Assembly (NCBI GenBank): GCA_030447125.1
Contig: JAUJLZ010000084.1
Coordinates: 1-7,302 of the forward strand
DNA: 7,302 nt
From: Acidimicrobiales bacterium
GTDB taxonomy: Bacteria; Actinomycetota; Acidimicrobiia; Acidimicrobiales; CADCSY01
Direction: 5' to 3'
Under the pieces are notes generated by a model. That model saw nothing but the letters and a program-made list of their open reading frames with translations. It did not search any database and was not told the DNA's origin. A program made the translations under genes and the position numbers. Shown here piece by piece: positions 1-5,218 of this stretch (positions are counted from its first letter, which is position 1; each line of letters opens with the position of its first letter).

Positions 1-49
1 GCGACCCTCACCTTGGCAAGGTGATGCTCTACCACTGAGCCACGTCCGC
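1..49 (-). tRNA. tRNA-Gly (anticodon GCC), 3' part cut off by the window edge
   Basis: Read on the minus strand from base 49, the sequence starts with acceptor half GCGGACG, then T8 and G9. A D-arm follows with stem GCTC/GAGC around AGTGGTA, then a 5-bp anticodon stem TCACC/GGTGA around the loop TTGCCAA. The anticodon is therefore GCC, which decodes glycine GGC and GGU codons. GGC is a heavily used codon in DNA of this composition. The T-arm, the 3' acceptor strand and any encoded CCA lie beyond base 1. The intact 5' half shows no mismatches, so the gene looks functional rather than decayed. Confidence 0.95.
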
Positions 50-60
50 GTGGGATGCCG

Positions 61-89
61 AGCTTACCAACTCTTCCCGGGGCCGTCAG
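61..89 (-). promoter_or_regulatory. Predicted sigma-70-type promoter of tRNA-Gly
   Basis: On the minus strand, CTGACG (84-89) resembles a -35 box and TAAGCT (61-66) fits a TANNNT -10 box. They are separated by exactly 17 bases. The -10 box ends 11 bases before the tRNA 5' end at 49, leaving a short leader of about five bases for RNase P to remove. The -35 box begins 10 bases downstream of the 75-residue gene's stop codon, so the tRNA probably has its own promoter. This is the only promoter in the window where I can recognise both boxes. Confidence 0.6.
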
Positions 90-98
90 CCCGGCGGG

Positions 99-326
99 TC
101 AGCCACCTTCGGCCGGCCGAAGGTCGATGCGCAGCACCAGGATGCCGTCCTCCAGGGAACCGACGGCGTCGCCGATCATGGCGTAGTCCTGGAAGTCCCG
201 TTGGGCCTGGTCGATGAACTGCTGGCGCTCAGGGCCGCCTACCGGTGGCAGGTTCCGGTGCTTCACCGCCTTGGCCCGCTCCCGGAACCGCTGGATCATC
301 CCCTCGATGTCGAGCTCGTCGGCCAT
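99..326 (-). CDS. Small hypothetical protein, 75 residues
   Basis: I do not recognise the family. The product is soluble and charged, with no signal peptide or membrane segment. Residues 5-24 (after MADE) read as an amphipathic helix rich in Arg, Lys and Glu. Residues 33-48 (PERQQFIDQAQRDFQD) read as a second helix. Residues 60-70 (DGILVLRIDLR) look like a single beta strand. The helix-helix-strand pattern and lack of frame breaks suggest a real small protein. The ATG at 326 is chosen because a TAGGGT box lies six bases upstream, which suggests a leaderless message, and no good Shine-Dalgarno sequence is present. It follows the secreted-protein gene by 38 bases. Its last codons overlap a perfect palindrome. 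Confidence 0.7.
   Translation of the reverse strand: MADELDIEGMIQRFRERAKAVKHRNLPPVGGPERQQFIDQAQRDFQDYAMIGDAVGSLEDGILVLRIDLRPAEGG
105..124. repeat. 20-bp perfect palindrome over the 3' end of the 75-residue gene
   Basis: ACCTTCGGCC is followed directly by its reverse complement GGCCGAAGGT, with no mismatch. On the minus strand it covers the codons for the last residues of the small protein and ends four bases before its TGA triplet. As RNA it could fold into an eight-pair stem with a tight GGCC loop. It could be a transcription-end hairpin or a 3' RNA-stabilising structure, but no T-run follows it. As DNA it could bind a dimeric protein. Its function is not determined. Confidence 0.55.
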
Positions 327-332
327 GCCTGC

Positions 333-338
333 ACCCTA
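333..338 (-). promoter_or_regulatory. Predicted -10 box (TAGGGT) of a leaderless promoter for the 75-residue gene
   Basis: On the minus strand, TAGGGT ends six bases before the ATG at 326. This distance would place transcription start on or next to the A of ATG. The extended form GGTAGGGT and the six-base spacer are identical to those before the oxidoreductase gene at 4249. No recognisable -35 box lies 16-18 bases upstream. Confidence 0.5.
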
Positions 339-364
339 CCGATGGTCTGGTGGGCAAGAGAGGC

Positions 365-961
365 TCAAGCGATGAAGTGGTCGTGGGGGCGGGTGGCCCG
401 CACGTAGCGCACGGTCAGGGCCGAAAGGGCGAGAGCCACGCCGAGGAGGCCGGCGACGATGAGAGCGACCAGGCTGCCTGTGCTCATGCCTGAGGCGCTG
501 GCCGCTCGCTCTATGGCCAGGGTGTCGGTGGTCGTCGTGGAGCCACCATCGATCACTCCCCTGGCTTCGGTCGTCGTGGGTTGCAGGGAGGAGCTCGTGG
601 TCGGGGCCTGTCCACCGGAGGGGCCGCTGGAGGTGGTGGTGGGAGTGCGTCGGACCGTCGAGGACGGCGCTCGCCCGCCTGACCCCGACGCTGTCGTCGT
701 CGTCGACGTCCGGCTTGCGCCCGACTCCGTACCCGAGGTGGTCGGAGTGGACGAGCGCACACTGGTCGTCGAGCCTGACGACGCCGTCGTGCTCGTCGAT
801 TCCGCCACGGTGGTCGTGGACTGGTCGACCGAAGCTGTGGTCGAGTTGGGGGGGAGCGTGATGAGCTGGGCGCCGGCGGGCGCCAAGGCCATCGCCGCCA
901 GCACCAACGTCACCAGGCACACCACGACCGCGGCTCGCTGTCGGACCCCCACCCAGGGCAT
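365..961 (-). CDS. Secreted, membrane-anchored Ser/Thr-rich stalk protein, 198 residues
   Basis: The family is unknown but the architecture is clear. Residues 1-31 form a signal peptide: Arg7 and Arg9, a hydrophobic core (about 10-27), and a likely signal peptidase I site after Ala-Gly-Ala at 29-31. No lipobox cysteine is present. Residues about 39-147 are a low-complexity stalk dominated by Thr and Ser, with repeated TTT and STTTT runs, Pro and Gly; it is probably extended and may be O-glycosylated. Residues about 162-184 form a transmembrane helix, followed by a short basic tail (RYVRATRPHDHFIA). This predicts a type I membrane protein with an outward-facing stalk and no folded catalytic domain. 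It starts 15 bases after the glycosylase stop codon and is last in the cluster. The ATG at 961 is chosen because it gives a complete signal peptide, although no strong ribosome site precedes it. Confidence 0.8.
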   Translation of the reverse strand: MPWVGVRQRAAVVVCLVTLVLAAMALAPAGAQLITLPPNSTTASVDQSTTTVAESTSTTASSGSTTSVRSSTPTTSGTESGASRTSTTTTASGSGGRAPSSTVRRTPTTTSSGPSGGQAPTTSSSLQPTTTEARGVIDGGSTTTTDTLAIERAASASGMSTGSLVALIVAGLLGVALALSALTVRYVRATRPHDHFIA

Positions 962-976
962 GGTAGGAGCTGGGCG

Positions 977-1759
977 CTACCGCTGGTGGCGGGGGCACGA
1001 CCAAGACGTCCGACCACCGATGGTGCGGCGCTGCAGCGGGGCACCATCTCGAGGGCAGACACCGCCCTCAGAGCGCATCGGCTGGAGGACACCCGTGTGG
1101 GAACCCCCGTTCACCAGGAAGACGTCGAGCGTCCCCCGCAGGTGGCGGTGCAGTCGTCGAACCTCGGCCGGTGCGAGGGAGCCGGCAGATCGAGCAGGAT
1201 CGAGTCCGGCCTGGAACAGCACCTCGTCAGCGATGAGGTTGCCCACCCCGGCCAGGCGCGACTGGTCCATGAGCCGGGCCTTCAGCGGAGCGGCGCTGCC
1301 GGCCAGCAGCCGGCGCAGGCCCGACGGCGTCACCGACAGGGCGTCGACGCCGAGGCGGGACTCGTCGGGATCGAGGAACACCCCTCCCAACCGTCGGGGG
1401 TCCCGCACGACGAGGTCCCCCCCGCCCACGAAGGCCACCCGAAGTCGGTCCCAGGCCGGCTCCTCCCGCAGACTGGAGTACTCGAGGTGCTCGACGCCGG
1501 CGGACCCGTCGACCAGCAGACGGCCGGTCATCCCGAAGCGCAGGCCCAGGGTCGGTCCGCTGTCGATGTCGAGCAGCAGGAGCTTGCCGATACGGCGGGC
1601 GTCGGTGATGGAGCCGCCCACGAGGGCGTCGGCCAACGCCGGCGCCGACAGACCCTGTTTGAGGTACCAGGCGTCGGGGGCGTGAACCTCGGCCACCTCC
1701 CGACGCAGGGCCCGCGCCGCCAATCGTCGGTAGTACTCGACCTCAGGGAGCTCGGGCAG
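977..1759 (-). CDS. mutM: Fpg/Nei-family DNA glycosylase/AP lyase, with CTG start
   Basis: This base-excision repair enzyme would remove damaged bases and cleave the abasic site by beta,delta-elimination. From CTG at 1759 it has 260 residues and begins (M)PELPEVEYY. Pro2 is the Schiff-base nucleophile and Glu3 the acid catalyst of the family. Other matches are Lys59 (RIGK), Met77 (GMTG), DPRR at 120-123, and the helix-two-turn-helix at 161-186 with Asn174 in GVGN. The C-terminal zinc finger has spacing C-X2-D-X16-C-X2-H (Cys235, Asp238, Cys255, His258), with Arg250 in GRTSWSC. The first conventional start, TTG at 1723, would delete the catalytic residues. An in-frame TAG at 1769-1771, which is also the stop of the upstream PLP-enzyme gene, rules out an earlier start. 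The segment between NGG and the first zinc Cys is about 14 residues shorter than in E. coli Fpg and lacks the VYGR signature. The exact substrate, and hence the symbol, is therefore uncertain. Confidence 0.88.
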   Translation of the reverse strand: MPELPEVEYYRRLAARALRREVAEVHAPDAWYLKQGLSAPALADALVGGSITDARRIGKLLLLDIDSGPTLGLRFGMTGRLLVDGSAGVEHLEYSSLREEPAWDRLRVAFVGGGDLVVRDPRRLGGVFLDPDESRLGVDALSVTPSGLRRLLAGSAAPLKARLMDQSRLAGVGNLIADEVLFQAGLDPARSAGSLAPAEVRRLHRHLRGTLDVFLVNGGSHTGVLQPMRSEGGVCPRDGAPLQRRTIGGRTSWSCPRHQR

Positions 1760-1768
1760 GGTCGGGAC

Positions 1769-2980
1769 CTAGCCCTGATCGTCCTGCTCGACCACGGCCA
1801 GGGCGGCGCCCAGGTCGGCCACGACGTCGTCGGGGTGCTCGAGGCCGACGGAGATGCGAACCAGGCCGTCGCCGATGCCCATGGCCGCCCGTTCGTCGGG
1901 GGTGAGGTTGGCGGCCGTGGTGGAGGCCGGGTGGGTGACCAGGGTCTCGGGCCCACCGAGGGAGGTGGCCAGGTGGGCGAGGGTGACCGCCTCGACGAAG
2001 CGCCGGCCCGCCGCCCAGCCACCGCCCAGGTCGAAGCTCACCATGCCCCCCCCGTGGGCCATCTGGCGCTTGGCCAGGTCCCGCTGGGGATGGGAGTCGA
2101 GGCCCGGGTAGCGAACCCGGACAACGGCGGGATGAGCCTCCAGGAAGCGGGCCACCCGCTCGGCCGTCTCCGCCTGCTGGCGCACCCGCACGGCCAGTGT
2201 GCGCAAGCCGCGCAGCGCGTTGTGGGCGTCGTAGGGAGAGGCGACCGCACCGTGGACGGTGTGGTAGTTCCAGATCCAGCCCACCAGGTCGCCGGGCCCG
2301 GCGATGACGCCGAGGGTGGCGTCGTTGTGGCCGGCCAGTCCCTTGGTGGCCGAGTGCAGGACGAGGTCGCAGCCGTGTTCGAGCGGGCGCTGCACCAGTG
2401 GTCCGGCGAAGGTGGAGTCGACCACTCGCAGCGGGCCCCTGATCGCCCCGAGGGCGTCGAGGTCGACCAGTTGCATCCCGGGGTTGGCCGGAGTCTCCAC
2501 GAAGACCAGGACCGTCCGCCCGGGGATCACTGCTGCAGCCAAGGCGTCGGCGTCGGTGCCGTCGACCGAGGTGACCTCGATGCCGAAGCGGGGACAGATT
2601 CCCCCGAACAACAGTGACGTGGAGGAGTAAAGCTGGCGCTGGGCGACGACGTGGTCGCCTTTGGAGCACAGGGCCAACACCACCGACGAGACCGCCCCCA
2701 TCCCCGAGGCGAAGGCCTGGGCGGCTTCGGCGCCTTCGAGCTCGGCCACGGCGTCCTCAAAGGCACGCACCGTGGGATTGCCGTAGCGGCTGTAGAACTC
2801 GGTCGGGCGCAACGAGGTGGCCAGGCGCAGGCTCTCGGCCACGGTGGGCGTCTCGAAGGTGCTCGACGGCCACAGCGGCGCCACCAGCGACGTGGCGTTC
2901 TCGCCCCGCCCGGCCAGGATGGCCCTGGTCTCCATGCGGTACCCGGGCATCGTCGACGCCGGCTCCGGTTCGTCGGTCAT
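1769..2980 (-). CDS. Cys/Met-metabolism PLP-dependent enzyme (O-acylhomoserine sulfhydrylase or cystathionine gamma-synthase type)
   Basis: This 403-residue fold-type I PLP enzyme probably uses the O-acylhomoserine made by MetX. It would add sulfide to give homocysteine, or cysteine to give cystathionine. Lys213 in HSATKGLAGHND is the expected PLP lysine. Tyr63 and Arg65 in YSRYGNPT match the cofactor-phosphate contacts from the partner subunit. Ser92-Gly-Met is the usual phosphate turn, Asp188 contacts the pyridine nitrogen, and Arg375 (VRISVGLE) is placed to bind the substrate carboxylate. Its length fits the MetB/MetZ/methionine gamma-lyase branch better than the longer MetY proteins. Signatures are unusual: VDSTFAGP replaces VDNTFATP, HPASTTA replaces HPASMTH, and LYSSTSLLF replaces LYGGTYxLF. 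The ATG at 2980 is supported by a ribosome site. It starts 3 bases after the metX stop. Methionine gamma-lyase activity remains possible, so no symbol is given. Confidence 0.9.
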   Translation of the reverse strand: MTDEPEPASTMPGYRMETRAILAGRGENATSLVAPLWPSSTFETPTVAESLRLATSLRPTEFYSRYGNPTVRAFEDAVAELEGAEAAQAFASGMGAVSSVVLALCSKGDHVVAQRQLYSSTSLLFGGICPRFGIEVTSVDGTDADALAAAVIPGRTVLVFVETPANPGMQLVDLDALGAIRGPLRVVDSTFAGPLVQRPLEHGCDLVLHSATKGLAGHNDATLGVIAGPGDLVGWIWNYHTVHGAVASPYDAHNALRGLRTLAVRVRQQAETAERVARFLEAHPAVVRVRYPGLDSHPQRDLAKRQMAHGGGMVSFDLGGGWAAGRRFVEAVTLAHLATSLGGPETLVTHPASTTAANLTPDERAAMGIGDGLVRISVGLEHPDDVVADLGAALAVVEQDDQG

Positions 2981-2995
2981 CGCTCAGCCACCTGA
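2981..2995 (-). promoter_or_regulatory. Shine-Dalgarno site of the PLP-enzyme gene, inside the metX 3' end
   Basis: On the minus strand, CAGGTGG overlaps the last codons of metX and sits about seven bases before the ATG at 2980. It fixes the start of the PLP enzyme. It contrasts with metX, the oxidoreductase and the 75-residue gene, which have -10-like boxes but no ribosome site. Overlap of the site with the upstream reading frame suggests translational coupling. Confidence 0.7.
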
Positions 2996-4159
2996 CTTGT
3001 CGACGTCGGAGAGGAACCGGGCCAGCGGCGGTCCCAGCTGGTCGAGGTCGATGAGGAAGGCGTCGTGGCCGTGGTGACTGTCGATCTCGAAGTAGTCGCT
3101 CGGGGTGCCCTTGTCGTGGAGCACGTCGCGCACCAGCCGTTGCTGGTAGGTGGGGTACAACGAGTCGGAGGAGATGCCGACCACGAGCGTGGGCACGGCG
3201 ATGCGGGCCAGCGCCTCGTCGATCCCTCCCCGCCCCCGGGCCAGGTCGTGGAGGTCCATGGCCTTGGTGAGGCACAGGTAGGAGTTGGCGTCGAAGCGCC
3301 GGGCCAGCTTGGCGCCCTGGTATTCGAGGTAGCGCTCCACCTGGAAGCGTTGCCACAGCGAGAACCCGTCGAGGGGCTCGACCACCTCCCGACCGAAGCG
3401 GTCGGTGAACACGTCGTCGCTGCGATAGGTGATCTGGGCGATGCTGCGGGCGATGGACAGGCCCTCGGTGGGGCCGTCGCCCGGCTCGGCGTCGTAGTAG
3501 TCGCCCCCCCGCCAGCGAGGGTCGAGGCGGATGGCCTTGCGCCCGGCGCTGCCGAAGGCGATCTGCTGGGCGCTGGCGGCCACGGCGGTGGCGATGGGCA
3601 CGAGGGAACGCACCCGTTCGGGGAACATCACGCCCCACTCCAACACCTGCATGCCGCCCATCGAGCCGCCGATGACGCTCAGCCATCGGGCCACCCCGAG
3701 GTCTCGAGCGACCGCGGCCTGCGTGCGCACCATGTCGCGGATCGACACCACCGGGAAGGCCGACCCGTACGGCCGACCGTCGGGATGGCCGGGGTCGCTG
3801 GACGCCGGGCCGGTGCTGCCCTGACACCCCCCGAGCACGTTGGCACAGACCACGAACCAACGGTCGGTGTCGATGGCCCGGCCCGGCCCGATGAGGCCGT
3901 CCCACCACCCCGGGGCGGCGTGGCCCGGGCCCATCGCCCCAGCGGCGTGGGTGTCGGCGGTGAGGGCGTGGCACACGAGCACGGCGTTGTCGCCGTCGGC
4001 CGCCAGCTCGCCCCAGGTCTCATAGGCGATGGAGATGTCCCGGAGCTGGCCGCCGCCCTCCAGGACGAAGGGGCGGTCGGAGGCGAGGCGGGCAAAGCGC
4101 CGCCGACCGGGCGGATCACCCGTCCGCCAGGCACCGGTGACGGGCAGGGCGGCGGGCAT
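2984..4159 (-). CDS. metX: Homoserine O-acyltransferase (MetX)
   Basis: This alpha/beta-hydrolase enzyme transfers an acyl group from acyl-CoA, normally acetyl-CoA, to homoserine, the first dedicated step of methionine synthesis. From ATG 4159 it has 391 residues. The catalytic triad is visible: Ser166 in the nucleophile elbow GGSMGG, Asp332 in SSDSLYP and His365 in GHDAFL. Other family signatures are CHALTADTHAAG (63-74), GWWDGLIGPG (84-93), NVLGGCQGSTGP (107-118) and SYLCLTKAMDLHDL (293-306). An upstream in-frame ATG at 4207 would add 16 poorly conserved residues. I prefer 4159 because the recognisable family start (GAWRTGDPPGRRRF) follows at residue 9, and a TACGCT -10-like box lies just before it. 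It leads the minus-strand cluster and is 3 bases from the PLP-enzyme gene. Acetyl versus succinyl preference cannot be read reliably here. Confidence 0.95.
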   Translation of the reverse strand: MPAALPVTGAWRTGDPPGRRRFARLASDRPFVLEGGGQLRDISIAYETWGELAADGDNAVLVCHALTADTHAAGAMGPGHAAPGWWDGLIGPGRAIDTDRWFVVCANVLGGCQGSTGPASSDPGHPDGRPYGSAFPVVSIRDMVRTQAAVARDLGVARWLSVIGGSMGGMQVLEWGVMFPERVRSLVPIATAVAASAQQIAFGSAGRKAIRLDPRWRGGDYYDAEPGDGPTEGLSIARSIAQITYRSDDVFTDRFGREVVEPLDGFSLWQRFQVERYLEYQGAKLARRFDANSYLCLTKAMDLHDLARGRGGIDEALARIAVPTLVVGISSDSLYPTYQQRLVRDVLHDKGTPSDYFEIDSHHGHDAFLIDLDQLGPPLARFLSDVDKSGG

Positions 4160-4167
4160 CGACAGCG

Positions 4168-4173
4168 AGCGTA
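4168..4173 (-). promoter_or_regulatory. Candidate -10 box (TACGCT) for metX
   Basis: On the minus strand, TACGCT lies eight bases before the ATG at 4159. This would start the transcript on or within about two bases of that codon. There is no Shine-Dalgarno sequence in the interval and no clear -35 box. The box lies inside the longer reading frame that starts at 4207, so if it is used, the longer protein cannot come from this promoter. Confidence 0.35.
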
Positions 4174-4236
4174 CTTCGACGTCCCGGCGCTCCCCAGTGG
4201 AATGCACGAGCCCCCGGATGGCTCACCCCCCGCCGG

Positions 4237-4242
4237 TAGGGT
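4237..4242 (+). promoter_or_regulatory. Predicted -10 box (TAGGGT) of a leaderless promoter for the F420-type oxidoreductase
   Basis: TAGGGT, within GGTAGGGT, ends six bases before the GTG at 4249. The intervening CTCCCC has no ribosome-binding character. The expected transcription start falls on or next to the G of GTG. The box and spacing copy those of the 75-residue gene. It lies in the 89-base divergent interval shared with metX. No -35 consensus is visible. Confidence 0.5.
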
Positions 4243-4248
4243 CTCCCC

Positions 4249-5187
4249 GTGCCGGCGCTGCGCCCCTTCCGCTTCGGCCTCTCCCTGGCCGGGTTCGACC
4301 ACGCCCACGACTGGGCCGACACGGCGCGTCGCATCGAAGACCTCGGGTACTCGACCATGCTGTTGCCCGATCACCTCGGCGACCAGCTCGCCCCGCTTCC
4401 CGCCGCCGCGGTGGCGGCCGCCGCCACCACGACGCTACGGGTGGGCACGTTCGTCCTCGACAACGACTACCGCCATCCGGTGCTCCTGGCCAAGGAGACG
4501 GCGACGGTCGACCTGCTCTCGGGCGGGCGCTTCGAGCTGGGCCTGGGAGCGGGCTGGCGGCGCGAGGAGTACGACGCCTCCGGCATCGCCTTCGACCCCG
4601 GCAAGGTCCGCCTGGCTCGCCTGGAGGAGGCGGTGGCGGTGCTCCGGGGTCTGTGGTCGGGCCAGCCTTTCACCTTCGACGGTGACCACTACTGCCTGCG
4701 CAACCTCGAAGGACGACCGTTGCCGGCCCAGCCCGGCGGGCCCCCGTTGTTCCTCGGCGGCGGCGGTCCCCGGTTCCTGGCCCTCGCCGGCCGCAGTGCC
4801 GACATCGTGGGCCTGGCCCCCCGAGCCCGGCCCGACGGCACCCTGGACCCGAGCGACATCTCGCCCGAGGCGCTGACCGCCAAGCTGGCCAAGGTGCGTG
4901 CCGCCGCCGGTGCTCGCTTCGCCGAGATCGAGCTCAACGTCCTCACCGTGGTGGTGGAGGTGGACGAGCACGTGGACCGCGACCGGCGCATCGAGGAGTT
5001 GGCCACGCGCTGGAACCTGGAACCGGAAGCGGTACGGGACAGTCCCCACGTCGTGCTCGGTTCGCCGGAGGGGGTGGTCGACGACCTGTTGGCCCAGCGG
5101 GAGCGTTTCGGCATCTCCTACATCGTCGTGCCCGAGCCGGCCCTGACCGCCTTGGCCCCCGTCATCGCCCGCCTCGCCGGCGGGTAG
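4249..5187 (+). CDS. Luciferase-like F420-dependent oxidoreductase, MSMEG_2516-type
   Basis: This 312-residue protein has the (beta/alpha)8 bacterial-luciferase fold used by coenzyme F420- or flavin-linked oxidoreductases. Visible features are the first barrel strand FRFGLSLAG (7-15), EDLGYSTMLLPDHLGDQLAPLPA (30-52), TTTLRVGTFVLDNDYRHPVLLAKE (60-83) and DLLSGGRFELGLGAGW (88-103). PPLFLGGGGPRFLALAGRSADIVGL (165-189) lines the cofactor-phosphate region. The DHLGDQLAPLPA and VGTFVLDNDYRHPV wording resembles the actinobacterial family I recall as F420_MSMEG_2516, so F420 is favoured over FMN. Its substrate is unknown. The GTG at 4249 is supported by the TAGGGT box six bases upstream and by the first strand lying only six residues in. 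It is divergent from metX and convergent with the methyltransferase. Nothing in the context ties it to methionine synthesis. Confidence 0.9.
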   Translation: MPALRPFRFGLSLAGFDHAHDWADTARRIEDLGYSTMLLPDHLGDQLAPLPAAAVAAAATTTLRVGTFVLDNDYRHPVLLAKETATVDLLSGGRFELGLGAGWRREEYDASGIAFDPGKVRLARLEEAVAVLRGLWSGQPFTFDGDHYCLRNLEGRPLPAQPGGPPLFLGGGGPRFLALAGRSADIVGLAPRARPDGTLDPSDISPEALTAKLAKVRAAAGARFAEIELNVLTVVVEVDEHVDRDRRIEELATRWNLEPEAVRDSPHVVLGSPEGVVDDLLAQRERFGISYIVVPEPALTALAPVIARLAGG

Positions 5188-5188
5188 C

Positions 5189-5218
5189 CCCTCCGTCGCC
5201 GGTCAGCGGCGACGAGGG
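5189..5218. terminator. Strong hairpin between convergent genes, possible two-way terminator
   Basis: CCCTC (5189-5193) pairs with GAGGG (5214-5218) and GTCGCCG (5195-5201) pairs with CGGCGAC (5207-5213). The result is 12 pairs with one bulged C at 5194 and a five-base loop. It starts one base after the oxidoreductase stop codon (5185-5187). The methyltransferase stop codon (5203-5205) lies in its loop. The position suits a shared transcription end for both strands. Neither strand has a T-run after the stem, so this is not a classic intrinsic terminator. Confidence 0.5.

Noticed and set aside
660..800. Possible GTC/GTG tandem repeat or CRISPR-like array on the plus strand
   Set aside because: The repetition is irregular and in phase with Thr, Ser, Asp and Glu codons of the stalk protein. 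There are no conserved repeat and spacer units.
336..1004. 222-codon minus-strand frame overlapping the Ser/Thr-rich protein in another frame
   Set aside because: It overlaps the end of the glycosylase, and its His/Arg/Pro-rich product has no signal peptide or domain. The alternative frame has a coherent signal peptide, stalk and membrane helix.
986..2617. 543-codon plus-strand open frame opposite the glycosylase and PLP-enzyme genes
   Set aside because: It lies antisense to two strongly supported enzymes. Its translation is low-complexity and rich in Gly, Val, His, Gln and Arg with no domain, as expected when stop codons are rare in GC-rich DNA.
4160..4248. SAM riboswitch upstream of metX
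   Set aside because: The interval is under 100 bases, contains the divergent promoter, and shows no recognisable four-way junction or terminator pairing.
3065..4876. 603-codon plus-strand frame across metX and into the oxidoreductase gene
   Set aside because: It is antisense to metX, then out of frame with the oxidoreductase. The translation turns into Arg/Pro/Ser-rich shadow sequence with no family signature.
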